11,338 bases of DNA from positions 1-11,338 of the forward strand of contig JAHFMP010000014.1 of the NCBI GenBank assembly GCA_023267795.1, written 5' to 3'. Position numbers and translations under genes: made by a program. Shown here one piece after another: positions 1-7,900 of the stretch (position 1 is its first letter; the number at the start of each line of letters is the position of its first letter). The notes under the pieces are model-generated. The model was given only the letters and a program-made list of their open reading frames with translations. It searched no databases and was not told the origin of the DNA. The stretch is from Candidatus Woesearchaeota archaeon (lineage in GTDB: Archaea; Nanobdellota; Nanobdellia; Woesearchaeales; DSVV01).

Positions 1-18
1 CTATTCTTTTCTAATTTC

Positions 19-67
19 CTTGATTTTTTCTCTCCCCTTAATTAATGAGGGGAGAGAAAAAATCAAG
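19..67. repeat. 20-bp perfect inverted repeat (hairpin), possible terminator region
   Basis: Bases 19-38 are exactly complementary to 48-67, with a 9-base AT-rich loop. The stem combines a run of A/T with a CTCTCCCC / GGGGAGAG core, so it would be very stable in RNA or as a cruciform. It lies about 55 bases past the stop codon of the leftward glycosyltransferase gene and could end or protect that transcript. As it is symmetric it could also serve a gene left of the window, a DNA-binding protein, or be a small repeat element. The hairpin is seen directly; its role is inferred. Confidence 0.75.
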
Positions 68-123
68 TGAGCGTATTTGGGCGGCGGAAAAATCAGAACA
101 ATATTTTTGTCCTCTACTATATA

Positions 124-771
124 TCAATATCTTTTCTTAGTTTTCGTAAAAAAAGCAGAAAATTGTCTGTAGATTGTCCACAAATATCCTTCTTTTTCTA
201 ATCTTCGTGATGATGTTTTGATGTAACTGTTTGTAATGTATTTGAGTTTGCCTTTCTTTTTCAATTTTAAAATGAGGGATGTATCTTCAGCAAGGTGTCT
301 TGTTTCATCATAGCCTGGAAAGAAATTTGTTTTACAAAACAGCATCCCTGATGCTGCAAGAAAAAAATGACGAAAGAAATTACCTATTGTCCAAAGAAAA
401 TCTGCTTTCCATATTGGTTCCAATGATTTTGTTTTTGTGACTCCGCCAATGTAATTTTGTTTTATTGCATTATCAATTTCATGTAATAAATTTACTGCAA
501 TCACAGAGTCTGCATCAAGAAACACAAGAACATCTCCTTTTGCCTTGCCAGCTCCAAAATTACGGGCAGCAGAAACATTTTTTTTGTTTATTGTGTATAC
601 TTTCTTGGTATATTTTTTTGCAATTTTTTCAGTTGCATCTGTACAAGAATCGCAAACAACAATGATTTCATAATCTTCATATGGCTGTTTTTTAACGCTA
701 TTTAAGCATGCTTCTATGTAGCCTTGTTCATTCTGTGCTGGAATAATAATCGAGAGCATGCAACCAGACAA
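124..771 (-). CDS. Family 2 glycosyltransferase (GT-A fold), 215 aa
   Basis: This is a glycosyltransferase of the GT2 superfamily, which moves a sugar from a nucleotide-sugar donor to a lipid, polysaccharide or protein acceptor; donor and acceptor cannot be told. The N-terminus has the typical SIIIPAQNE strand (residues 7-15). DSCTD (41-45) forms part of the nucleotide site, LDADS (85-89) holds the metal-binding DxD-type motif, and an acidic AED (161-163) is near the expected catalytic base. TSSRR (186-190) matches the family's usual C-terminal motif. No membrane segment is evident, and the length is normal for a compact single-domain GT2. The start is chosen at TTG 771 because AAAGGAG lies 6 bases before it; the ATG at 759 would begin right at the conserved strand but is 18 bases from that site. 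It follows the hydrolase gene by 53 bases and may share its transcript. Confidence 0.85.
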   Translation of the reverse strand: MSGCMLSIIIPAQNEQGYIEACLNSVKKQPYEDYEIIVVCDSCTDATEKIAKKYTKKVYTINKKNVSAARNFGAGKAKGDVLVFLDADSVIAVNLLHEIDNAIKQNYIGGVTKTKSLEPIWKADFLWTIGNFFRHFFLAASGMLFCKTNFFPGYDETRHLAEDTSLILKLKKKGKLKYITNSYIKTSSRRLEKEGYLWTIYRQFSAFFTKTKKRY

Positions 772-777
772 ATTCTT

Positions 778-784
778 CTCCTTT
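778..784 (-). promoter_or_regulatory. Shine-Dalgarno site that selects a TTG start
   Basis: On the minus strand AAAGGAG is followed by 6 bases (AAGAAT) and then TTG at 771. This is the clearest Shine-Dalgarno site in the window. It is correctly spaced for the TTG and too far (18 bases) for the ATG at 759. Most other genes here seem leaderless, so a ribosome-binding site suggests this gene is internal to an operon. Confidence 0.55.
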
Positions 785-824
785 TAATGATTTCTGAACA
801 ATAAATAGCAAAATTCTCTATAGT

Positions 825-1607
825 TCATTGCAAAAATGTTTGGACATGCTTAATAATTTCCTTATAATTTCTTGTCAGTGGCACATGATATGATTTCAGG
901 TTAATAATGGTAATATGTTTATTCTCTTTGCTGTCACTTTGAATCACTGTGTTTTTTGTGATAAAGTCATCAATACAGACAAACAATAATGTTGGTATTT
1001 TGACTGTTGTTAAAGAAAATGAATAGCTGAAAAGTTCTCTTATAAGCTTCAGCACAGTTCCTATTGGTGTTCCTCTGACATCTAAATAAGGATAATACCA
1101 AATAGGCCGTTCTTTGTATTTATGGTAATCCTGGAATTTTAAATTTCGCCAGCCTGAAAATGGTATGATAAGCATAGATGCTATTATTGTAAGAATGTGA
1201 AAGAATACTGCTGATTTAATATATCTTTTCGAAAATAATGTAAAAAGCACCATTTGTTTTGTTTTTTTCCTATTATTCTTGTAAAACTCCAATGCCACTG
1301 CTGCACCAAGACTGTTGCCAATGATAATAATCTCTTGAATTTTTTCTTCTGCAACAATTGCTTCAATGTCTTTTGCAAAATTCTTGATAGTTATTGTTTC
1401 GAGTCGTGCTTTTCCGCTTCTTCCATGATTTCTCAGATCCAATGCAATAAAATTATGAAATTCAAACGCATGAAAGAATGGTTTGTAGACAGAATGATTG
1501 CTTCCTGCACCATGAATGAAGATAATAAATGGCTGCGTGGAAGAAACCCTGTTTATAATAAAGTATATTTCCGTTCTGTCAAATGATTTGATTGTTTTTT
1601 GGTACAT
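825..1607 (-). CDS. Alpha/beta hydrolase fold protein, about 260 aa
   Basis: This is a serine hydrolase-like protein of the alpha/beta hydrolase superfamily (esterase, lipase or thioesterase type; substrate unknown). Numbered from the start at 1607, it has the oxyanion-hole motif HGAG (32-35), the DLRNHGRSG motif (58-66) that follows a core strand, and the nucleophile elbow GNSLG with Ser99. Likely acid residues are Asp213/214 and the catalytic His is His241 in SYHVP, so the full triad is present. A hydrophobic stretch near residues 133-151 falls in the cap region and may help bind lipid. In-frame ATGs also occur at 1634 and 1625. I prefer 1607 because a TATA-like box at 1640-1647 would place transcription start near 1617. 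It lies 54 bases past lplA, in the same direction. Confidence 0.85.
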   Translation of the reverse strand: MYQKTIKSFDRTEIYFIINRVSSTQPFIIFIHGAGSNHSVYKPFFHAFEFHNFIALDLRNHGRSGKARLETITIKNFAKDIEAIVAEEKIQEIIIIGNSLGAAVALEFYKNNRKKTKQMVLFTLFSKRYIKSAVFFHILTIIASMLIIPFSGWRNLKFQDYHKYKERPIWYYPYLDVRGTPIGTVLKLIRELFSYSFSLTTVKIPTLLFVCIDDFITKNTVIQSDSKENKHITIINLKSYHVPLTRNYKEIIKHVQTFLQ

Positions 1608-1639
1608 AATAAATTCTACATTCATTGCATTCATGAGGA

Positions 1640-1647
1640 ATTTATAT
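1640..1647 (-). promoter_or_regulatory. TATA-like box before the hydrolase gene
   Basis: ATATAAAT on the minus strand, between the lplA stop (1662) and the hydrolase start. Its centre is about 37 bases before ATG 1607, which allows a leader of about 10 bases. It suggests the hydrolase can be transcribed apart from lplA, though read-through from lplB-lplA is also possible. Confidence 0.35.
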
Positions 1648-1661
1648 GTTTTGTGAGAAAA

Positions 1662-2423
1662 TTATCGCATCCTATTCCAATGCAGATTTTTGTATTTTTC
1701 TTTTTCAATAACAGAAGCTCGCTGTTGTTCTTCAGTGGAAAGAAAAGAAACAACAAATTCCGCGGCAAATGCCCTTGCAAAGCCTTTCACCAGAGCATTT
1801 TGAGCCTCAACAAAAGATATCTCTTTTCCTGCTTGTTGTTTGAGTGATGTAACCCTCTCTTCAACATTGGTAATCAATTTGTCTCTGATTTTTTCATCGC
1901 TTACCTGAAGAAAAGAAAACATTTTGCGAACATCAACATCCAAAAGAACTGTTCCATGCTGAAGAATCGTATTTTGTTTCCGGGTTTGTGCATTCCCTGA
2001 AACTTTGCGATCATGAATAACAATATCATTCAAAGGAACAAATTTCGCATCAATGGAAAATTCCTTCAATCCTTCAATAACTCCTTGGCTGATTTGACTA
2101 TAAGAAGAAAGTATGTCTTTTGATATCAACCCATTATCTTGTCGAATACTAAAGCTATATGTGATTTCTTTGTCGTGGTACACAGCTCCACCACCAGTTA
2201 TTCGACGGATCACGTCAACAGACTGTTGTAGGGATGCAAAAACATCAACCTCTTCATGGAGAGACTGAAAATAACCAATAGTAACAGCAGAGGGAAGCCA
2301 ACCATACAATCGCAATGTCGCTAATTGTTTTCCTTCTGCAACTGCTTCTAAAATAGCTTCATCAACTGCCATATTCCAGGAACCGTGATTGTAATCAGTC
2401 AACAAAAGCCGAATTTTAACCAT
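1662..2423 (-). CDS. lplA: Lipoate-protein ligase A, catalytic domain (253 aa)
   Basis: This is the catalytic part of a lipoate-protein ligase of the LplA/LipB/biotin-ligase superfamily. It activates lipoate with ATP and joins it to a lysine of lipoyl domains (2-oxoacid dehydrogenase E2 or glycine-cleavage H protein) in the cytoplasm. The signature is clear: RRITGGGAVYHD (73-84) forms the lipoyl/adenylate pocket, and DRKVSGNAQ (138-146) carries the conserved Lys140. HGTVLLD (156-162) closes the domain. The C-terminal accessory domain is absent from this chain and is encoded just upstream as lplB, as in Thermoplasma. ATG 2423 is chosen because it overlaps the lplB stop by 8 bases (ATGGTTAA), has a GGTG 6 bases ahead, and gives the family's normal N-terminus. 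An in-frame ATG at 2450 would add 9 unlikely residues. Confidence 0.9.
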   Translation of the reverse strand: MVKIRLLLTDYNHGSWNMAVDEAILEAVAEGKQLATLRLYGWLPSAVTIGYFQSLHEEVDVFASLQQSVDVIRRITGGGAVYHDKEITYSFSIRQDNGLISKDILSSYSQISQGVIEGLKEFSIDAKFVPLNDIVIHDRKVSGNAQTRKQNTILQHGTVLLDVDVRKMFSFLQVSDEKIRDKLITNVEERVTSLKQQAGKEISFVEAQNALVKGFARAFAAEFVVSFLSTEEQQRASVIEKEKYKNLHWNRMR

Positions 2424-2703
2424 TTTGCACACCGCACAAGAGAATTGCATCAGTCAATGCTTCTGGAGTAATCCCATAAAATTCTACATTGTTTTGTTTG
2501 ATATATGATTCAATCATGAAGAGAAGTGACTCTTTTTCCAAGGGATGAAATCTAAGGAGTTGTTCGATATGATAGAGCTCTTCTTCAGGATACACAAAAA
2601 AGTCACCAGTAATCTGGAGAGAAATAAGAATCCCATTATCAATATCTGCAATAATTTTAAGAAGCTTGCCGTTTGGAACTTTAAACGTTACTTTTTTTTC
2701 CAT
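2416..2703 (-). CDS. lplB: Lipoate-protein ligase accessory (C-terminal) domain, 95 aa
   Basis: This is the small separate domain that in bacterial LplA is fused to the C-terminus of the ligase. In archaea of the Thermoplasma type the catalytic LplA needs this partner to form lipoyl-AMP. The key match is ITGDFFVYPEEELYHIEQLL (residues 31-50), the family's GDFF...E...IE pattern, followed by a helical C-terminus. The N-terminal KVPNGKLLKIIADI (9-22) fits the expected first strands. It is the first gene of the leftward group, and its TAA overlaps the lplA start by 8 bases, which suggests coupled translation and equal supply of the two subunits. The start at 2703 is supported by a TATA-like box 26 bases upstream, leaving no leader. 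Confidence 0.85.
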   Translation of the reverse strand: MEKKVTFKVPNGKLLKIIADIDNGILISLQITGDFFVYPEEELYHIEQLLRFHPLEKESLLFMIESYIKQNNVEFYGITPEALTDAILLCGVQNG

Positions 2704-2723
2704 GAAAAATCAGAAAATATGGT

Positions 2724-2733
2724 ATTTTAAAAA
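2724..2733 (-). promoter_or_regulatory. TATA-like box of the lplB-lplA operon
   Basis: TTTTTAAAAT on the minus strand, centred about 26 bases before ATG 2703, the distance expected for a leaderless archaeal transcript. It stands almost back to back with the box of the divergent ferritin-like gene, so the two promoters share a 74-bp space. Confidence 0.5.
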
Positions 2734-2743
2734 GATTACGGGA

Positions 2744-2755
2744 AAATTTAAAAAA
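2744..2755 (+). promoter_or_regulatory. TATA-like box of the ferritin-like gene
   Basis: AAATTTAAAAAA, centred about 28 bases before ATG 2778. There is no purine-rich ribosome site at the right spacing that differs from the general A-richness, so a leaderless start fits best. Confidence 0.4.
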
Positions 2756-2777
2756 ACAAAGAAATAGAAAAAAACAA

Positions 2778-3437
2778 ATGCTCAAAAAACACGAAATCGG
2801 AGCAATTGTGCAACAGTTTTATTTTGGAGAGAGTGACGGTGCAAAATTAGTACAAGCATTGCCGGCATTTGCTCCTGGACAACATGAAAAAGAATTCTGC
2901 AAATATTGGAAGCAGGATGAGGAAAAACACGATCGTTTGTTTCATGGCATTTTGCATGAATATGCTCTTGTTCCTTCTGGATTTAATGTTCTTTTTGAAG
3001 GATTATTCGGGATTGCGTGGCAATGTGTCGCAGAAAAGGACTGGGTGAAGTGTATGACCATTGCAGCAGTTATAGAAACTATAGCACTGGAAGCAGGCAT
3101 ATATCTTCACGAAAATGGAGATGAACCTGTACAAAAAATTCTTGAAGAAATTATTCCTGACGAAAAAAAACATCTTGCATTTTCAAGAACAGAACTGCAA
3201 AAGTATGTAAATCTTTCTGACAACAGAATAAAAATAAAAAATGTTGTGAAAAAAGTGAAGATCCTTTCCTGCAAATTAGGAAAAGAAAAGAAATTCAACA
3301 ATCATGATATTCATGTTGCAAATATGGCGCAGACTGCATTTCTTTCTGACATGGAAAAGTTGGGAATTCATTATCCAAATATCAAAAATAAAAATGGATA
3401 TTGGAGAAATATATTTCTTGAAATAATTATTAATTAA
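2778..3437 (+). CDS. Ferritin-like di-iron protein, 219 aa
   Basis: This is a predicted four-helix-bundle protein of the ferritin-like superfamily (the fold of rubrerythrin, MiaE and related di-iron oxidases). Two E-x-x-H motifs are visible: Glu48-x-x-His51 in QDEEKH and Glu129-x-x-His132 in PDEKKH. With Glu18 (helix 1) and Glu100 or Glu105 (helix 3, VIETIALEAG) they would supply the usual six ligands of a di-iron site. The residues after about 150 are Lys/Asn-rich and not part of the bundle as I see it. It could bind O2 or peroxide, store iron or hydroxylate a substrate; the sequence does not decide. It diverges from lplB and converges on the next gene with 4 bases between stop codons. There is no signal peptide, so it is cytoplasmic. 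Confidence 0.7.
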   Translation: MLKKHEIGAIVQQFYFGESDGAKLVQALPAFAPGQHEKEFCKYWKQDEEKHDRLFHGILHEYALVPSGFNVLFEGLFGIAWQCVAEKDWVKCMTIAAVIETIALEAGIYLHENGDEPVQKILEEIIPDEKKHLAFSRTELQKYVNLSDNRIKIKNVVKKVKILSCKLGKEKKFNNHDIHVANMAQTAFLSDMEKLGIHYPNIKNKNGYWRNIFLEIIIN

Positions 3438-3441
3438 AAAA

Positions 3442-4557
3442 TTAAAATAATACTTCATTAAGAACCAACCACTTACTGCACCACAACATCCCTGCATCAG
3501 AATAATAAAATAATGAGTTATAAGGATTGCCATTTTCATCAAAAAGCTCTAGAAAATTTTTGTGTGTTTCAATCAGTTCTTTATAGAGTGTCACATATTT
3601 TTTTGCCAATTTTTTATCAACCTTTGCAACAATATCAATATAACACAATCCCATATGCGCCCAGATAGTATTGCCTTCATAATTCGGAGCAAGAAGAGAT
3701 GGCAGAAAAAAGAAATTCTTCGGAACAAAAGAAGTATACTTCAATGGAAACAGTTGATCAAGTTTTTCCTTCTGTATTGCGGCAATAGATTTTTTGATCA
3801 TTTCTTTGTCTGTAAAAATACCAAACCAATAAGGAAATGTATTTGCATCACCAGTTACATAGTTGCTCTCTTCATTCTCTCTGAAATAACTGCCATTCCA
3901 AAAAGTTTGCTTTATTTTTTGTTTTATTTTATTATAATTATTATTTTCTGTCTTGAAAAAAGAAGATAACCCTAACGCATCAGCCTCTTTCGCAACAAGA
4001 GCAATACAGCAGGAATCATAACAACTGACATAACGCTTTGCATGATCCTTGATGGAAGAGAAATTTCTTCCTTTTTGGACAAGCCATGTTTCTTTATCAA
4101 CAACAATTTCAAAGAAGCACTGTAGCTCTTTCTCAAGAAAAGGCTTGTAAATTTCAACAAGCACTTTGTTTTTTGAAACACGAAGACTATACAACAAAAA
4201 TGCAAGTGAATCTGGCGCATAAGAAAACACATCAAAACATTTTCCTTCCTTTGTTATTGTGGTGGTAATTCTATTTTCTCTGGAATAAACAGTAAGCGCA
4301 TACTGCAATGTTTTTTCAACTTCTTTTTTGTAGCCTAATTTTAACAACGCCTCCACACACATTCCAAAATCTCTGATATAAAATAATGAGAAATGACCTG
4401 TACTGACTTGAAAAAACGTTCCATTCCAGCAATCTGCTACTATTTGTTTGCAGATTTCTTCTGGTGCGCCTGAATATTTCTTTATTCCTGATTTTGCAAT
4501 GAGGATTCTTCGCTGGAGCATATGCCATGCTTCGCTTATGTGGTGTGCTGCATCCAT
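3442..4557 (-). CDS. (Alpha/alpha)6-barrel glycosidase-like protein, 371 aa
   Basis: This resembles proteins of the six-hairpin glycosidase superfamily (fold of GH15, GH63, GH37 and relatives), which cleave or phosphorolyse glucans and other sugars. The helices come in hairpins with typical turn motifs: FYIRDFGMCVEALL (59-72, with Asp63 after Arg), YAPDSLAFLLYSL (113-125), YVTGDANTFPYWFGIF (233-248) and GNTIWAHMG (295-303). SDAGMLWC (353-360) comes near the end. I cannot name the family or assign the catalytic acid and base; Asp63, Asp116 and Asp237 are candidates. There is no signal peptide, so it probably acts inside the cell. An Asn/Lys-rich insert at about 204-217 looks like a surface loop. 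ATG 4557 is supported by a TATA-like box 28-29 bases upstream. Sugar-active function is inferred from fold-like motifs only. Confidence 0.6.
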   Translation of the reverse strand: MDAAHHISEAWHMLQRRILIAKSGIKKYSGAPEEICKQIVADCWNGTFFQVSTGHFSLFYIRDFGMCVEALLKLGYKKEVEKTLQYALTVYSRENRITTTITKEGKCFDVFSYAPDSLAFLLYSLRVSKNKVLVEIYKPFLEKELQCFFEIVVDKETWLVQKGRNFSSIKDHAKRYVSCYDSCCIALVAKEADALGLSSFFKTENNNYNKIKQKIKQTFWNGSYFRENEESNYVTGDANTFPYWFGIFTDKEMIKKSIAAIQKEKLDQLFPLKYTSFVPKNFFFLPSLLAPNYEGNTIWAHMGLCYIDIVAKVDKKLAKKYVTLYKELIETHKNFLELFDENGNPYNSLFYYSDAGMLWCSKWLVLNEVLF

Positions 4558-4578
4558 AGATTAACAAATATAGAATTC

Positions 4579-4871
4579 CTAAATAAATTTTTTGGATCTA
4601 TTTTCTAAAAAGGCAGTTAATTCTTTTTTTACTTGATCATAAGGGATAATCTTTGTCGTTAATCTTGAGATATCACGCATATATTCTTCTTTAAAGAGAA
4701 AAGAACATTGTTAATTCTTGTATTTTTCCAATTCGTTATTCGCTTTATTGTTCGGAAAGAAAATACAAGAAAAGGATCAACTGCATTCAAAAGTGCTGAT
4801 TCATTCCCTGAAATCCATTTATAAGATTTATGCCTATTCTTTTGTTTTTCCATAGAATCAGTATAAATTTA
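4579..4871 (-). pseudogene. Decayed C-terminal fragment of a LAGLIDADG-type protein
   Basis: Read on the minus strand from 4853, the first frame gives SYKWISGNESALLNAVDPFL, which fits the Y-W..(S)G..A...L....P(Y/F)L pattern that precedes the end of many LAGLIDADG homing-endonuclease domains. The next expected piece (K..A...LE.yK) lies in another frame as NNKANNELEKYKN, so a frameshift falls near 4750. That frame meets a TAA at 4711-4713 and then resumes with EEYMRDISRLTTKI to a TAG at 4579-4581. Upstream, IYTDS before the Met fits the family but is cut off by a TAA at 4869-4871, and no catalytic LAGLIDADG helix remains. I read this as the tail of a dead gene. The 64-codon open frame from 4853 to 4659 could still be expressed but would hold only half of the fragment. 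Confidence 0.5.
4581..4590 (-). promoter_or_regulatory. TATA-like box of the glycosidase-like gene
   Basis: AAATTTATTT on the minus strand, centred 28-29 bases before ATG 4557. It overlaps the last bases of the LAGLIDADG-type remnant, so that remnant now serves as promoter DNA. Confidence 0.4.
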
Positions 4872-4910
4872 GTATTTATATGTTTTGTTGTTTTTTAGGC
4901 AGAAAGAAAA

Positions 4911-7900
4911 TCATACAGATTCTACATACATTACAATCTTCTTTCCTTTTATTTCTTCAACAGCCTTATTTTTCAAAGGCATGTCATCCTGAGAAAACAC
5001 AAGATCAGTAATGCCACATTTTGCCTTGATTTCAGTTTCCCAGACAGAAATTCCTTTTTCTATATCTGCATCAACAATCAAATGCACTTGCACTCTATCT
5101 TTTCTTCTCAAACCAATTGTTTTTCGAAGTTCCTGAATACGTCGCATAATTTCCCGTGCATATCCTTCATGATCAAGTTCAGGAGTTCGTGTGGAATCAA
5201 TGTAAAGCTGGCCATGTTTATAATCCCCAGAAACAAGATGTTCAGGAGCATGCATCTTAACGGCAATATGCTCTTTTGTCAGGCAGACTTGTTGTCCGTC
5301 TAATGTCACACAAACCTTTCCTTCTTTGTCAAGAGCAAACATAAATAGTTTTGGATCTGCTTTTTGAATGTACATTACAACATGCGGGCTTAACTGTTTG
5401 AATTGCTGTCCTATGGCTCTGTTGTTTGGTTCAAGTGTAATCTGTGCTTCACTAAATGATTGTTCCAAAATAATATTCTTAACATTTGTTTGTGTTTTGA
5501 TAAGCGCATCAAGTGCCATGACTGCTGCAACAACATCTTTATGGTTAGTGATTATCTTCACACTCTTCATAGGCCAGCGAACACCTAACTTGACTTTCTC
5601 ACGAGCGTTTAGGATAGATTGAATTGTGTCAAGTGCAATATCCATATTTTTTTCTAGATCTGTGTTAATGAAATGCCCTTCAGCTGTCGGCCAGTTAAAA
5701 ATATGTATGCTTGCTTCTGAAAGCGAAAATGCAAACTTAAAATTAAGATACATTTGTTCTGTGATAAATGGCGCAACAGGCGCAAATAATTTTAGAATTT
5801 TCATGAAAACATCATACATGACATCAAGAACAAACTGTTTTTCCTCTATTGAACCAGAAGCTGCTTTATCCCGAATTGCCTGAATGTATGTTCTGGAAAG
5901 TTCTAAAAACAAGCGTTCAGCAGCAAGTGGAATTTCATTCAGGCGCAGAGAATCAAAAAGCATTGTTACTTCTTTAATAGTAGAATTTGCGAGAGAGAGA
6001 ATGTATTGATCTTCAATATCAAGTGCTTTTTTAGACAATTGGTTTGGCTTGAAATCATTATTTGTTGCATGATCCAAAATAAATTTATGCACATTCCACA
6101 GCACACCAAGATTCCGATACTTCAAAGTCATGTCCTCAAAATTATAATTAATATCTACAGCAGGGTTTGCACCGCCAATCATATAATACCGCAACGTATC
6201 AGCTCCATATTTACTGATGACTTCTTCAGGCAGGATATAATTCCCCAAACTCTTGGACATTTTTCTCTCCAATGCATCCTGCACAAAACCATGCATGTAA
6301 ACTGATTTGAAACTTGGTTTATTCATTGTCAATGTTGATGCAACCATCAATAAATTGAACCAGCCGCGAATCTGATCTTTTCCCTCTAAAATAAAGTCTG
6401 CAGGAAAATAATCCTCAAAATGATCTGTTCTATTGGGATAATCCAGGCAGTTCCAGCTTGCACAACCTGCATCAACCCAGACATCAAGAATATCCGGCAC
6501 GCGATGTTTTACTCCTCCACAATTGCAGGGAATAGTAATTTTATCAATCCATGGCTTGTGAAGATTTTCTATTTTTTTGCCTGACTTTTCTTCAATTTCT
6601 TTCACAGTACCAAGTACAATATAATTCTCGCATTTATTGCAGCGCCAAATCGGCAATGGTGTTCCCCAGTAGCGCTGTTTGCTGATTGAATTATCACGCA
6701 AATTATGGAGCCAGCTGTCAAATGCATTGAATGCTGCTTCTGGCATCCAAACTATTTTGTTATTGTCAGCAATCATCTGCTCTTTGAGATCTTCTACTCT
6801 GAAGAACCATTGCTTTGTTGCTTTGAAAATTATTGGTTTATGGCATCTCCAGCAATGAGGATACTCGTGCTCTATCTTTTGTTTTGCGGCAATTGCATCA
6901 TGTGCAGCAAGTTCCCTGATAAATTGAATATCATCTGTTTTTGCTTGAAGCCCTGCAAATTTACCCATGGATTTTGAAAATTTTCCAGTTTCATCCACTG
7001 TGTTGAATGCAGGAAGTTTGTTGCGAATACCAATTTCATAATCCTGCGGACCACAACCTGGCGCACAATGGACAAGTCCAGTTCCACTGCTCAACTCGAC
7101 AAATTCATTGCTGAGAACAATAGTATGTATATTTTTTGCTTCAAGTTTTATTTGGTCAAAATGCGGAATCTCTTTATGAAGTGGATGCAAATAACGCATT
7201 CCTTCCAATTTTTTACCAGAAAATTCTTCTTTGATGGAAAATACCTTTTTGCAAATCCCTTCGATGAATGGTTGTGCAAGATCTTTTGCAAGGATCCAGA
7301 TTTCATCTTCAACATATGCTTTGACATATTGAAAATCAGGATGCGCCATAATTGCAAGATTAAAGGGAATTGTCCATGGCGTTGTTGTCCAGATAACGAG
7401 AAATGTTTTTTCTTCTCCTTCTACAGGAAATTTGACATAAATGGAAAGATCTTTTGTTTTTTCATATTCGAGTTCGTGTTTTGCAACAGCAGTTTCACAG
7501 CCTGCACACCATGTCATTGGCCGTGATCCTTCATAGAGCCTGTTTTTTTCATGTGCTTTTTTGATAAGCCACCATTCTCCTTCAATAAATTCCTGCGTAA
7601 TTGGCATGTATGGATTATCAAAGTCCATCCAGACTCCAAGGCGCTTGAACTCTTCATTCATGAGTTTCATATGCCTGACAGACCATTCTTCACATTTTTC
7701 AACAAAATTTGCAACACCATACTCTTCAATTCCTTCTTTTGCATCAATTTTTAGAAAAGCCTGAACTTTGTTTTCTGTCGGAAGGCCGTGCATATCATAG
7801 CCTGCTCTATCCCAAACATTGAATCCCTGCATGCGTTTGTATCGAAGCACCATATCTTTCAATGCCTTGTTCCATGCAGTGCCAATGTGAATTTTGCCAG

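Noticed and set aside
3562..3969. A 135-codon plus-strand frame opposite the glycosidase-like gene.
   Set aside because: It is rich in Phe, Ile and Cys as expected for the complement of an AT-rich gene, and it resembles no protein family.
7068..7526. A 152-codon plus-strand frame opposite ileS.
   Set aside because: It lies fully inside the well-supported synthetase gene and has shadow-like composition with no recognisable domain.
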